A stretch of 55,980 bases of DNA. It comes from Chloroflexota bacterium (GTDB taxonomy: Bacteria > Chloroflexota > Limnocylindria > QHBO01). Made by a program: the position numbers and the translations under genes. Shown here one piece after another: positions 24,942 to 33,229 of this stretch (positions are counted from its first letter, which is position 1; every line of letters starts with the position of its first letter). The notes beneath the pieces were generated by a model. It worked only from the letters and a program-made list of their open reading frames with translations, made no database searches and was not told where the DNA came from. Location of the stretch: the NCBI GenBank assembly GCA_038040195.1, contig JBBPIR010000008.1, forward strand, positions 1 through 55,980. The letters are read 5' to 3'.

Positions 24942-25606
24942 CAGAGGAGGCGCCCTTCTTCCGCCTGGACTGGGTCCTCGACAACCTGGACATGCTGGCC
25001 CAGCGCACCGGGGAGCACGTGGTGCTGACCCTCATCGGTGTCGGGTTTGGCGTCCTCATCGCGTTTCCCGTGACCCTGCTCATCCATCGCCGCCGGCGGC
25101 TCATCGGCCCGGTCGTTGGCTTCGCCGGCATCCTGTACGCCATCCCCAGTCTCGCCCTGTTCGGCCTCCTGATCCCGGTCACCGGCATCGGGCTCGTCAC
25201 GGCCGAGATCGCGCTCGTCAGCTACACGCTGCTGATCCTCATCCGCAACGGGCTGGCCGGACTCGACGGCGTCGCGCCCGAGATCGTGGAGGCGGCGACG
25301 GGGATGGGTCATACCCGCATCCAGCAGCTGTGGCGTGTCCAGCTTCCATTGGCCACCCCGGTCATCATCGCGGGCATCCGGATCGCGACCGTGACCACCA
25401 TCGGGCTGGTGGCCGTGACCGCCCTCATCGGCCAGGGCGGACTGGGATTTGTGATCATCACCATCGGCATCAATCGCTTCTTCCCAACCGCCATCCTGGT
25501 GGGCGTCGGCCTGTCCGTCGTGCTGGCCGTGCTTGCCGATCGCGGCCTGGTGCTCGCTGAACGGGCTCTGACGCCCTGGGCGCGCGCCGGATCCGGGGAG
25601 GGCTGA
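24938..25606 (+). CDS. Osmoprotectant ABC transporter permease 1
   Basis: A 222-residue membrane permease of the OpuCB/OpuCD (ProW-like) type. Five to six hydrophobic helices are visible. The EAA loop that docks on the ATPase is EIVEAATGMGHTRIQQLWRV followed by QLPLATPVI. The ILYAIPSLALFGLLIP segment is typical of quaternary-amine permeases. The ATG overlaps the ATPase stop as ATGA, and the second permease starts four bases after its end, so all three are coupled. Confidence 0.93.
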   Translation: MTEEAPFFRLDWVLDNLDMLAQRTGEHVVLTLIGVGFGVLIAFPVTLLIHRRRRLIGPVVGFAGILYAIPSLALFGLLIPVTGIGLVTAEIALVSYTLLILIRNGLAGLDGVAPEIVEAATGMGHTRIQQLWRVQLPLATPVIIAGIRIATVTTIGLVAVTALIGQGGLGFVIITIGINRFFPTAILVGVGLSVVLAVLADRGLVLAERALTPWARAGSGEG

Positions 25607-25610
25607 CGGG

Positions 25611-26330
25611 ATGGACTTCCTCGCCGAAGTGGCCGCCTGGTTCACCGACCCGGCCAGCTGGTCTGGCCGCGACGCCATCCCGGCCCGGGTTGGCGAGCAC
25701 CTGGCCCTGTCGGGCGTCTCCCTCCTGGCGGGGCTGGCCATCGCCCTGCCCTTGGGACTGTTTATCGGCCACACCCGGCGCTGGGCCGGGGCCGTGGTCG
25801 CCATCGCCAACGTGGGGCGGGCGGTCCCATCGGTGGGGATCCTCGGTCTCGCCCTGCCGCTCACCCTTCAGCTGGGCTGGGGCATCGGGGTGCCTCCCAC
25901 GCTCCTGGCGCTGACGGTGCTGGCGATCCCGCCCATCGTCCTGAACGCCTACGTGGGCATCCGCGACGTCGAACCGGACCTGGTCGAGGCGGCCCGTGGA
26001 ATGGGGATGCGCGAGTCCCAGGTCCTGCGTCGAGTGGAGCTGCCCATCGCGCTGCCGGTCATCCTGGCCGGGGTCCGGACCGCGTCGATCCAGGTCATCG
26101 CCACCGCCACCCTGGGGGCCATCCTGTCCACCGGCGGCCTGGGCCGCTACATCGTCGACGGCTTCGCCCGCCAGGATTACCCCCGCATGTTCGGCGGCGC
26201 CCTGCTGGTCATGACCCTGGCCTTGACCAGCGAGGTGCTGTTCGCGCTTGCCCAGCGCTCCGCCGTGTCACCGGGCTTGCGGGGCGCCTCCGCCCGCCTT
26301 CCCGAGACGGGAGCCGGCCTCGCCCAATAA
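25611..26330 (+). CDS. Osmoprotectant ABC transporter permease 2
   Basis: A 239-residue permease paralogous to the preceding one. The EAA loop is DLVEAARGMGMRESQVLRRV followed by ELPIALPVI; the helix segment NVGRAVPSVGILGLALPL and the conserved STGGLGRYIVDGFARQDY box are typical. It pairs with permease 1 as a heterodimer, as OpuCB and OpuCD do. The binding-protein gene follows 104 bp downstream with its own promoter. Confidence 0.93.
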   Translation: MDFLAEVAAWFTDPASWSGRDAIPARVGEHLALSGVSLLAGLAIALPLGLFIGHTRRWAGAVVAIANVGRAVPSVGILGLALPLTLQLGWGIGVPPTLLALTVLAIPPIVLNAYVGIRDVEPDLVEAARGMGMRESQVLRRVELPIALPVILAGVRTASIQVIATATLGAILSTGGLGRYIVDGFARQDYPRMFGGALLVMTLALTSEVLFALAQRSAVSPGLRGASARLPETGAGLAQ

Positions 26331-26358
26331 CCGCCGTCCGGCGAACGGTGGTAACTGC

Positions 26359-26364
26359 TAGACT
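26359..26364 (+). promoter_or_regulatory. Internal promoter (-10 TAGACT, extended TGC) for the binding-protein gene
   Basis: TGCTAGACT (26357-26364... -10 hexamer 26359-26364) lies 70 bp before the binding-protein ATG in the longest gap of the operon. It would raise binding-protein expression above that of the membrane parts. No clear -35 is seen. Confidence 0.5.
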
Positions 26365-26434
26365 CCGCGGGCGGGCACGCGCTGGGCGAGCCCGGGTCGG
26401 CGCGAACCGATCGAGAACCACAGAGGAGGACCCA

Positions 26435-27379
26435 ATGCGGAAGATCCGCATGCTCGCCGTCGGGGCGACTGCGCTGGCGCTGCTGCTCAGTGCCTGCCAG
26501 CCGGGTGACGGCAGCAGCCCAAGCACGAGTTCCGGCGCACCTTCGACACCCGCGGAACTCCCCACCGTCATCGTCGGCTCGGCCGACTTCGACGAGTCGG
26601 CCATCGTGGCCGAGATCTACGCCCAGGCCCTGGAGGCCGCGGGATTCCCCGTCGATCGCCACCTGTTCTTCGGGACCCGGGAGACGACCCTGCCGGCCCT
26701 GGAGAGTGGCGAGCTGAACCTCATGCCGGAGTACATCGGTTCCCTGACTGCGGCGCTCGGGGCGACCGCGGACGCCGACCCCGCGGTCACGTTTTCCAAC
26801 CTGGATGCCGCTCTGGCGGACCGCGGCCTGGCAGCCTTCAACTTCTCGCTCGGGCAGGATTACGACGGGTTTGCGGTGACCGCCGAGACGGCCCAGGAGT
26901 TCGACCTGGAGACGATGAGCGACATCGCGCCGATCGCCGACCAGTTCACCTGGGGCGTGCCCTCCGAGTGTGCTGGCCGAGACCTGTGCGAGATCGGCTT
27001 GCGAGACGTGTACGGCATCGACATCAACACCATCCCCCGGGTCGAAAACCTGGGAGCCTGCAGCGCGGCCATGGCCGAGGCGCTCAACGCAAATGCGATC
27101 CAGGTCGCGCGGGTGTGCACCACGCAGGCGGCGATCGCGCAGTACAACTTCGCTGTCCTGGTGGACGACCTGGGCTTGAACCCGGCTCAAAACCTGGCCC
27201 CCGTGGTGACGGAAGAGCTGGCGGCCGCCGGGGGTGACCTGCTGGAGTCCACCTTGAACGCCATCTCGGCGGAATTGACCACCGACGAGCTGAGCGAGCT
27301 CAATCTCCTGGTCAGCGTCGAGCTCCAGGACCTGGCGGAGGTGGCCCAGGCCTGGTTGGAGGACCGCGGGCTGATCTGA
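26435..27379 (+). CDS. Osmoprotectant ABC transporter substrate-binding lipoprotein
   Basis: A 314-residue OpuAC/OpuCC-type binding protein. The signal peptide MRKIRMLAVGATALALLLSA ends in the lipobox LLSAC, so Cys21 would be lipidated. A Ser/Thr/Pro-rich linker follows, then TVIVGSADFDESAIVAEIYA and NLMPEYIGSLTAALG, the typical N-terminal lobe of the family. It has extra Cys residues (SECAGRDLCEIG, GACSAAMAEA, RVCTTQA) that may form disulfides outside the membrane. The ATG follows GAGGAGG. The gene closes the operon at a strong terminator. The natural ligand (betaine, choline, carnitine or another amine) is not readable. Confidence 0.9.
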   Translation: MRKIRMLAVGATALALLLSACQPGDGSSPSTSSGAPSTPAELPTVIVGSADFDESAIVAEIYAQALEAAGFPVDRHLFFGTRETTLPALESGELNLMPEYIGSLTAALGATADADPAVTFSNLDAALADRGLAAFNFSLGQDYDGFAVTAETAQEFDLETMSDIAPIADQFTWGVPSECAGRDLCEIGLRDVYGIDINTIPRVENLGACSAAMAEALNANAIQVARVCTTQAAIAQYNFAVLVDDLGLNPAQNLAPVVTEELAAAGGDLLESTLNAISAELTTDELSELNLLVSVELQDLAEVAQAWLEDRGLI

Positions 27380-27409
27380 CGGCTGCGCTCAGAGCAACCC
27401 CAGACCGAT

Positions 27410-27438
27410 GGTGGCCGGCCGCGAGGCCGGCCACCTTT
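27410..27438 (+). terminator. Rho-independent terminator of the osmoprotectant operon
   Basis: A perfect 11-bp stem (27410-27420 with 27425-27435, GGTGGCCGGCC) with the tetraloop GCGA is followed by TTTAT. It is 31 bp after the binding-protein stop. Confidence 0.85.
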
Positions 27439-27472
27439 ATGCTTGTAACGATGGATCAGCGATGGGTCGCCG

Positions 27473-28108
27473 ATGAACGAGCGCCTCGATCTCGCTGACT
27501 GGAGACGGCGGGTATCGGCCCTGTACGCCGAGCTGCGCGCCGACGCGGATCCAGGCCCGGATAACCTGGAGGTATTCCGCGGCGTGAAGGACGAGCTGTT
27601 CCGCAACCATCCCCAATCACCGATCCCCGCGGCCGAGCGCCCGGCTTTCAGCGGGCTCGCCTACTGGCCGCACGACCCGGCGCTCCGGCTGACGGTTACC
27701 CTGGAGCCCGATCCGGAGGCGCCGCCACTCGACCTGCCGGTGTCCACCGGCAACCCGTTCGCATTTAGCCGGATCGGGTGGGTGCCCTTCGAAGTGACCG
27801 GGTCGGTCCAGCGCCTGGGGGTCTACTGGCTGGCGGGATACGGGGGCGGCATCTTCATCCCATTCCGCGACGCGACCAGCGGGACGGACACGTACGGCGG
27901 CGGCCGCTACCTGTGGGACTCGGTCAAGGGCGCCGACCTCGGGTCAGAAGGGGATCGGCTGGTGCTGGACTTCAATTACGCGTACCACCCTTCGTGCACG
28001 TACGACCCCCGGTGGAGCTGCCCGCTGGCGCCGCGCGACAACTGGCTCGCCGTGGCCATCCAGGCCGGTGAGCGGCTCGACACCCGCTTGGACGACCGTC
28101 TGCCATGA
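27473..28108 (+). CDS. DUF1684 family protein
   Basis: A 211-residue cytoplasmic protein of the DUF1684 family, whose function is not established. Diagnostic segments are IPFRDATSGTDTYGGGRYLW and VLDFNYAYHPSCTYDPRWSC followed by PLAPRDNWLAVAIQAGE; the two Cys in SCTYDPRWSC are conserved in the family. It has no signal peptide. The stop overlaps the next gene as ATGA (28105-28108). A TAACGA sequence 20 bp upstream of the start may be its -10 box. Confidence 0.82.
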   Translation: MNERLDLADWRRRVSALYAELRADADPGPDNLEVFRGVKDELFRNHPQSPIPAAERPAFSGLAYWPHDPALRLTVTLEPDPEAPPLDLPVSTGNPFAFSRIGWVPFEVTGSVQRLGVYWLAGYGGGIFIPFRDATSGTDTYGGGRYLWDSVKGADLGSEGDRLVLDFNYAYHPSCTYDPRWSCPLAPRDNWLAVAIQAGERLDTRLDDRLP

Positions 28109-28581
28109 GCCAGGCGCCGGGCGAGCTTCCCGCCTTCGGCACGCCTGGGCGGTGCCTGAAATGCGGACGCCCGATTGACCTCCAGCAGACGATGTGCGAC
28201 GTCTGCAACCGCGCCGGCATGACGGCGCCGGCCGCGACCCAGATGCACGGTACGGTGGCGGTGGCGGTCGTGGGCTCGGTCGTCGCCATGGGCGTCGTGG
28301 CCTCGATCCTGGTTGGTGGGGTCGGGCCGTTCACCAGTGACGTGCTGGCGGTGGGGCCTGTGGCCGAGGCATCGGTCGTGGTGACGCTGCAGGTCAACAA
28401 CCAGGGATCGCGGGCGGGGCGCGCTCGGTGTGAGCTGACCGCCGTGAACGGAGCCGGCAGCCCCGTGGCGCGGACGGTGGCCCTGTCGCCGCAGGTGCCG
28501 GCCGGTGGCTCCGTTCCCTTCGACGCCCAGATCCCGGGTTTGACCGCCAACCCGTCCCGGGTCATGGTGCGATGCCAATGA
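28105..28581 (+). CDS. Zinc-ribbon membrane protein, hypothetical
   Basis: A 158-residue protein that I cannot assign to a named family. Residues about 17-34 form a four-cysteine zinc ribbon (GRCLKCGRPIDLQQTMCDVC), followed by a single membrane segment (VAVAVVGSVVAMGVVASILV) and a 90-residue extracytoplasmic part with beta-type alternation and a Cys near each end (ARCELTAVNG, VMVRCQ), reminiscent of FxLYD-like domains. The architecture suggests a cytoplasmic zinc ribbon with an external sensor or scaffold. It overlaps both the upstream gene (ATGA) and the downstream TPM gene, so it is probably part of the same membrane complex. Confidence 0.65.
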   Translation: MSQAPGELPAFGTPGRCLKCGRPIDLQQTMCDVCNRAGMTAPAATQMHGTVAVAVVGSVVAMGVVASILVGGVGPFTSDVLAVGPVAEASVVVTLQVNNQGSRAGRARCELTAVNGAGSPVARTVALSPQVPAGGSVPFDAQIPGLTANPSRVMVRCQ

Positions 28582-30266
28582 TGGTCCGCGTTCTCGTCAT
28601 CGTCCTTGGCGGCATCGTGGTTGCGGGGCTCGTGGTGTCCCAGCTCATCGGCACCAACACGTCACCGTTCCCCGACCCGGTGTTCGACCAGGCGGTGTAC
28701 GACGAAGCGGGGGTGCTGGACGCCGGGGCGGAGGCGGCCCTGGAAGAGCGGATCGATGCCCTCGAGGCGCGGAGCGGAGCGGAGGCCGCCATCTACCTCC
28801 AGGTCGACCCGAGCCAGGACTTCGAGACCAATCTCGCCTTGGCTGAGGGCCTGATGAACGAGTGGGGCGTCGGCCGCGCCGGATACGACGATGGATTCGT
28901 GATCCTGGTGAGCTTCGAAGAGGACCTGGTCCACGGGGTGATCAGCACCTACGCCGGAAGCGGCTTCAAGGCCGCGTACCTGTCGGTCGATGACCAGGAG
29001 CGGCTCATCAATCAGGACATGGCGCCCGACTTTCGCGCGGGGCAGGTGGGGGCCGGCCTGATGGCTGCCCTGGACGTGGTTGACGCCGCCGTGACGCCTG
29101 CGGCCACCGAGCGGCTGCAGACGTACCGCCAGGTCAATGCCCTCATCGGCATCCCGGGCGGGATCCTGGCCTTGGTCCTGACCGGCGGGACGGCGTTGGT
29201 CGCCTGGCGCCGTCACGGGGATGATCCGGAGCTCGTCGATTCGCCGTCGGTGCTGATGGCCGGGCCGCCCGCCGAAATGACTCCGCCGCTGGCGACGGTC
29301 CTCCGTGAGGGGCGGGCCGGATCGAACGCCCTGCGCACACTCCTCGTGGAGCTCGCTGGCGGCGGCCTCATCCGGTTCCGGAACCTGGATCGAGCCAAGG
29401 AGGTCAAGTCCACCGACAATCCGGATCCCCTGACCGATCCAGCCCTGGACGTGCTGGACCCGCCAGTCGACCGGCCACCGCCGTCGGGCCCACTGGGTGA
29501 GGCCTACCGCGAGCTTGTGGTCCGCGGCGGGTCCGAGCGGTCACTGCGCCGGGAAGCGCTGTGGGGGGTCAACCAGGCGCTCGATCCCATGAAGCGTCAG
29601 CTCGAGCAGGAGGCGGTCCGCCTGGGGTGGCTGACCCGCCTCCCGACCCCGGAAATCACCCGCTGGGTGTTCATCGGGGTCGTTGAGGCCGCCGTCGGCG
29701 TCGGAGCCATCTTCCTGGGCAACACGATCCCGATGAGCGGGCTGACCCTGGTTGGAGGCGCGCTCGTCGCCGGAGGATTGGTGACGGGGGCCTTCGGCAC
29801 TCAGATGTCCAAGCGAACGCCGAACGGAGCGTACGTGGAGGCCATGCTGAAGGCTTACCGCCGCACTCTCGAGAAGACCCTGGAGCAGGCGAGGTCCATG
29901 GCCGAGGTGGTGCAGGATCCGACTGTGCGGGTGCTGGCCGACACGCCCGACAAGGCCGTGGTGTGGGGCGTGGCACTCGGATTGCACCAGGAGGTGGGCG
30001 AGGTCCTGGCCCGTGAGATGGCCGACCCACAGACCCGGGCCATGAGCCAGTCCTCGGGCGCCTATTACCCGATGTGGTTGGGCTCGTCTACCGCGTCGGG
30101 CGCCGGCGATGGCGGCGGAGGCCTCTTCTCGGGGTCGGGCATCCCCGACATCGGAGGCATGTTGGGGACCGTGGGCAGCATCGGGTCCGCCCCGTCGTCG
30201 TCCAGCGGCGGAGGCTTCGGTGGCGGCGGAGGCGGCGGAGGCGGGGGCGCCAGCGGCGGCTTCTAG
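28572..30266 (+). CDS. TPM-domain membrane protein with DUF2207-like C-terminus and Gly-rich tail
   Basis: A 564-residue protein: N-terminal membrane segment (RVLVIVLGGIVVAGLVVSQL), TPM domain from about residue 38 (PVFDQAVYDEAGVLDAGAEA, GVGRAGYDDGFVILVSFEED), a second membrane segment near 195, a cytoplasmic part resembling DUF2207 C-termini with two more helices near 370-400, and a tail of almost only Gly and Ser. TPM domains are found in a thylakoid phosphatase and in proteins for photosystem or respiratory-complex upkeep; here the role is unknown. ATG 28572 and ATG 28578 are both possible; the latter forms ATGA with the upstream stop. Confidence 0.75.
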   Translation: MPMMVRVLVIVLGGIVVAGLVVSQLIGTNTSPFPDPVFDQAVYDEAGVLDAGAEAALEERIDALEARSGAEAAIYLQVDPSQDFETNLALAEGLMNEWGVGRAGYDDGFVILVSFEEDLVHGVISTYAGSGFKAAYLSVDDQERLINQDMAPDFRAGQVGAGLMAALDVVDAAVTPAATERLQTYRQVNALIGIPGGILALVLTGGTALVAWRRHGDDPELVDSPSVLMAGPPAEMTPPLATVLREGRAGSNALRTLLVELAGGGLIRFRNLDRAKEVKSTDNPDPLTDPALDVLDPPVDRPPPSGPLGEAYRELVVRGGSERSLRREALWGVNQALDPMKRQLEQEAVRLGWLTRLPTPEITRWVFIGVVEAAVGVGAIFLGNTIPMSGLTLVGGALVAGGLVTGAFGTQMSKRTPNGAYVEAMLKAYRRTLEKTLEQARSMAEVVQDPTVRVLADTPDKAVVWGVALGLHQEVGEVLAREMADPQTRAMSQSSGAYYPMWLGSSTASGAGDGGGGLFSGSGIPDIGGMLGTVGSIGSAPSSSSGGGFGGGGGGGGGGASGGF

Positions 30267-30267
30267 G

Positions 30268-30297
30268 CGCGCATTACAAACTGAGTGGCGCGTTTTT
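30268..30297 (+). terminator. Possible terminator after the TPM-domain gene
   Basis: CGCGC (30268-30272) can pair with GCGCG (30288-30292), followed by five T residues. The stem is only 5 bp with a 15-base loop, so this is weaker than the other terminators. Confidence 0.4.
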
Positions 30298-30308
30298 CAA
30301 ACTTTGGG

Positions 30309-30314
30309 TATCGT
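30309..30314 (+). promoter_or_regulatory. -10 box TATCGT for a leaderless DNA-binding protein gene
   Basis: TATCGT ends six bases before the ATG at 30321, with no ribosome site. It lies directly downstream of the possible terminator. Confidence 0.55.
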
Positions 30315-30320
30315 GGTCGC

Positions 30321-31097
30321 ATGACATATGACCGCGACCGCCGCCCCCGGCGGCCAGACGACCGTCGGCCGGGCCCCGACCGCTATCGGCCCACTGACCG
30401 GCCAGGCCCGCGCCGCGGACGGCCTCCCTTCCAGTCCGGGCCGCGCCCGCCATTCGACTCCGGACCCCGACCCCCGCGACCCGGCGGCCCCGACGAGGGA
30501 GCGATGTCGATTCGCCTCGACCCGCGGCACCTGGGCACCCTGCGAGCCCTCGCCTCGGAGGCCGGGGTGCGCCCCGGGGAGCTGGTGACGCTGTGGGTCA
30601 CCGAGCGGCTCGACGCCGAGCGCCGCGGGGCTCCGTCACCCATCGACGTCGGGCCGGTGCTCGAGTCGTTGAACGATCGAATCGAAGCATTGGCCCGGCG
30701 CGTCGACGGGCTGGCGTCCCGCGACGCCACTCCGGCCGCCAGTGGCACAACGAGCGCCGCGGCCACGGCCGATCCGGTGATGGCTGAACCGGCGCCGCCC
30801 CGGCGGCGCGGCCGCCCGCCGAAGTCCGCATCCACCCCGTCCGCGACGAGGAAGGTCAAGCGCGCCCGGGGCAAGAACCCGGCGGTCCCGTTGCACGAGG
30901 AGATCGCGGCCGTTCTGGCCGAGCGCGGACCGCTGAGTGCGGGCGAGCTGGCGGAGGCTGTGATCGCCCGCGGCATCTACGCACCGCCTCGCAGCGGCAA
31001 GCCGTTGGACGCGACCGCGGTCAGCGTCCGAGTCTCGAACCCCCGCTATCGGAGCCGATTCACGCGCGGCGAGGGAAAGATCGGCCTCGCCGGCTAG
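30321..31097 (+). CDS. Multi-module DNA-binding protein (RHH-like, AT-hook, HARE-HTH-like)
   Basis: A very basic 258-residue protein. Residues 1-60 are disordered and rich in Arg/Pro/Asp, with an AT-hook-like RRGRPP at 31-36. Residues 62-103 (MSIRLDPRHLGTLRALASEA and following helix) look like a ribbon-helix-helix. A clear AT-hook RRRGRPPK lies at 161-168, followed by a Lys/Arg run. Residues 190-258 (VPLHEEIAAVLAERGPLSAG, then TAVSVRVSNPRYRSRFTRGE) resemble the HARE-HTH winged helix that links DNA modification and chromatin proteins. I infer a chromosome-organising or regulatory protein; no function is proven. The start is fixed by a leaderless -10 box. It converges on dodecin with a 4-bp overlap. 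Confidence 0.7.
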   Translation: MTYDRDRRPRRPDDRRPGPDRYRPTDRPGPRRGRPPFQSGPRPPFDSGPRPPRPGGPDEGAMSIRLDPRHLGTLRALASEAGVRPGELVTLWVTERLDAERRGAPSPIDVGPVLESLNDRIEALARRVDGLASRDATPAASGTTSAAATADPVMAEPAPPRRRGRPPKSASTPSATRKVKRARGKNPAVPLHEEIAAVLAERGPLSAGELAEAVIARGIYAPPRSGKPLDATAVSVRVSNPRYRSRFTRGEGKIGLAG

Positions 31098-31297
31098 TCC
31101 TCCAGGACGAACGTCACCAGGATATTGACCTGGAACTCCAGTTCCCCATCCGCGCCGACGCTGACCCTCATTTCTTTGATCCACGCGCTTTTGACACCCC
31201 GCAGGGTGCGCCGCGCGCGGGCGATGCCCTGCCGCACCGCGTCCTCGAAGCTTTCATTCGAGGTGCAGCTGAGCTCGGTAACCCTGGCAACCGACAT
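31094..31297 (-). CDS. Dodecin (flavin-binding dodecamer)
   Basis: Dodecins are 65-70 residue proteins that form hollow dodecamers storing flavins or CoA. This 67-residue protein has the family start VARVTELSCTSNESFEDAVR, the helix-to-strand segment ARRTLRGVKSAWIKEMRV with the Trp that stacks on the isoalloxazine ring, and the C-terminal strand FQVNILVTFVLED. The ATG follows AGGAGG at good spacing. It lies 51 bp after the phosphotriesterase-like gene and may also be transcribed from a -10 box overlapping that gene's stop codon. Confidence 0.93.
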   Translation of the reverse strand: MSVARVTELSCTSNESFEDAVRQGIARARRTLRGVKSAWIKEMRVSVGADGELEFQVNILVTFVLED

Positions 31298-31345
31298 TGG
31301 TCAATCCTCCTGCACAGACACTGGCGCCTGGTCTTGGCCGACCCG

Positions 31346-31351
31346 AGTCTA
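31346..31351 (-). promoter_or_regulatory. -10 box TAGACT for dodecin, overlapping the upstream stop codon
   Basis: TAGACT on the minus strand begins with the TAG stop of the phosphotriesterase-like gene. It would give a leader of about 40 nt containing AGGAGG. Confidence 0.45.
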
Positions 31352-32305
31352 GCCCGACCCGGGCTCGGCGATGGTCAGGATGCGGGCCGGGTTCTCGACC
31401 GTCATCCGCTCCAGCTCGCCCTCCCCGACGGCCGCCGTCCGGAGCGCCGGCAGGAAATGCTGCTGGAGGTAGGTGTACCCAAAGCCGCCATTCACCTTGA
31501 GCTGCATGTCATGGCAGACGTCCTGGCTGAGCAGGATCTGGGCGCCAAAACCGCGGTCCAGCAACTCGACCAGCAGCTCCACGATCCGCGGCTCGCGTGG
31601 CTCGTCCACCGGGTCGAACCGATGACCGAGAAAATCGAACTCGAGGTTCGCGCCACGCTCGAGGATGGCGAGGTAGTGATCGAGGTCCGGCCACGAGTCG
31701 GCGTGACCGATCACGACCCGCTGCGGATCAACTCCCTCGTCCAGGAAGATCTGCAGCTGCGCGCGGCCAACCGCGGACTGGACGCCATGGGTGGTGATCG
31801 CCATTCCCGTTCGCTGGGCGGCGCGGGCGGCTGCCCGGTGCACCCGCTCCTCGATGGCGCTGACCCAGGGCTTGTCCGTTCCGATCTCGCCGATGATGCC
31901 GGGCCGGACGCCCGTCGCACCGACCCCCTGTTCGAACTCGCCCACCAGCTCGTCGGCCAGGTCGTCCACGGTGCGCCGATCGATCCCGGCCTCAACCGGG
32001 TAGTACGGCGCGTGGTACCAGCCACATCCCATCACGATCTGAACGCCGGTGCGGTTTGCCAGCCGCCGCAGACGATCTGGATCGCGGCCGATGCCGGGCA
32101 GCGTGAGATCGACCAGCGTATGTCCGCCTCGGCGCCGAAAGTCGCGTAGCTCCTCGGCCACCGTCAGCTCGTCGGCGGCCAGCTCCCAATAGTCGAACCG
32201 CCCCGGGACATGCCACAGCGAGATCTTGGTGTGCTCGTGGGGGAGGGCAAACCCGACTCGCTCCGCGGGGATCGGTCCAGAAACGGTCATCACCCGGGGG
32301 GCCAT
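31349..32305 (-). CDS. Phosphotriesterase-family metal-dependent hydrolase
   Basis: A 318-residue binuclear-metal hydrolase of the amidohydrolase superfamily. Metal ligands are visible: His23 and His25 in LPHEHTK, the bridging Glu140 in IIGEIGTD (a glutamate, not the carbamylated lysine of true phosphotriesterase), His173 in ITTHGVQ, His201 in VIGHADSW and Asp262 in LLSQDVCHD. The Glu bridge groups it with PHP-type and lactonase-like members rather than organophosphate hydrolases; a lactone or small ester substrate is more likely. The ATG follows CCGAGG. Longer readings to 34621 run antisense to the GDH paralogue. Confidence 0.88.
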   Translation of the reverse strand: MAPRVMTVSGPIPAERVGFALPHEHTKISLWHVPGRFDYWELAADELTVAEELRDFRRRGGHTLVDLTLPGIGRDPDRLRRLANRTGVQIVMGCGWYHAPYYPVEAGIDRRTVDDLADELVGEFEQGVGATGVRPGIIGEIGTDKPWVSAIEERVHRAAARAAQRTGMAITTHGVQSAVGRAQLQIFLDEGVDPQRVVIGHADSWPDLDHYLAILERGANLEFDFLGHRFDPVDEPREPRIVELLVELLDRGFGAQILLSQDVCHDMQLKVNGGFGYTYLQQHFLPALRTAAVGEGELERMTVENPARILTIAEPGSG

Positions 32306-32497
32306 GGCGGTACCTCGGTTGGGGGCGTCGGTCGGGATCAGCGAGCCGCCGACGTCTCGGTGAAGGTTGGCGCGACCATGTTGCCACTCCGCGCCCGAGG
32401 CGCGCAAAAGGGCTACCCCGGAGCATCGGCAAGTGCTACAACACCCCGGACGGCCGCCCAAGTCTGACGGCCCACACCATTGGAGGTCCGTGGAGCC
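32306..32497. other. Divergent intergenic region of 192 bp, no gene seen
   Basis: The gap between the phosphotriesterase-like gene and the membrane-protein gene holds no convincing ORF. A TGCTACAAC sequence near 32432 could be a weak extended -10 for the rightward gene. No riboswitch or repeat is apparent. Confidence 0.4.
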
Positions 32498-33139
32498 ATG
32501 AACCAGCGGCCAACGGGGGTCACCATCCTCGCTATCCTGGCGTTTGTAGGAGGCATCCTCTCGATACTCGGCGCTCTTGCCCTGCTGGGTCTCGGTGGCT
32601 TCCTGGCAGGTGCCGGGTACGGAGGACTGGCGGTCTTCTTCGGAATCTATGCGTTGGTCTGGGGAGCGCTGGCCCTCTGGATCGGTTGGGGCTTCTGGCA
32701 GCTGCGGCCGTCCGCGTGGCGATGGGGCATCATCCTGATGGTTATCGGGGCAGTGATCACGATCATCCAGATCCCCCTCGGTTACAGCGGCGGCATTGCC
32801 AGCGCGGCTATCTCGGTCGCCATCGACCTGGCAGTCATCTACTACCTGACCACGCCCGCCGTCCGCGCCGCCTTCGGACAGTCGACTTCTGGCGGCATGA
32901 TGGACGCGGTCATGGGGGCCTTTGGCATGGGCGGCGGAGGATCTGCCGCTGCGGCATCGGCTCCGCTGGCCGAACCGCCGGCCAAGAGCCCGCCGCCTAT
33001 GAGCGAACAGCCAGTCGAATCGCCGGCCATGAGCCCGCCAGCATCGAGCTCCTGGGGTAGCTCGACCGGGACGTCGACCGGCGGCGAGACGTCGACCGGC
33101 GGCGAGACGGCCGTGCGCGATGAGGACGAGAAACTCTAG
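32498..33139 (+). CDS. Hypothetical polytopic membrane protein with Pro/Ser/Gly-rich tail
   Basis: A 213-residue protein with four hydrophobic segments in the first 120 residues (TGVTILAILAFVGGILSILG, LAVFFGIYALVWGALALWIG, IILMVIGAVITIIQIPLGY, ASAAISVAIDLAVIYYLTTP) and a cytoplasmic or external low-complexity tail rich in Ala, Pro and Ser, ending in short TSTGGE repeats (three imperfect copies) and an acidic RDEDEKL. I know of no specific function. The ATG 32498 follows GGAG at good spacing, whereas the upstream ATG 32480 lacks one. Confidence 0.7.
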   Translation: MNQRPTGVTILAILAFVGGILSILGALALLGLGGFLAGAGYGGLAVFFGIYALVWGALALWIGWGFWQLRPSAWRWGIILMVIGAVITIIQIPLGYSGGIASAAISVAIDLAVIYYLTTPAVRAAFGQSTSGGMMDAVMGAFGMGGGGSAAAASAPLAEPPAKSPPPMSEQPVESPAMSPPASSSWGSSTGTSTGGETSTGGETAVRDEDEKL

Positions 33140-33229
33140 CGATTCCGTCCACCCCGCACACGACACCGCTCGTGGGCGCCCGGCGGTCCGCCGCCGAGGC
33201 GCCCACACTGGTTCTGTGATCTTCCGCCG

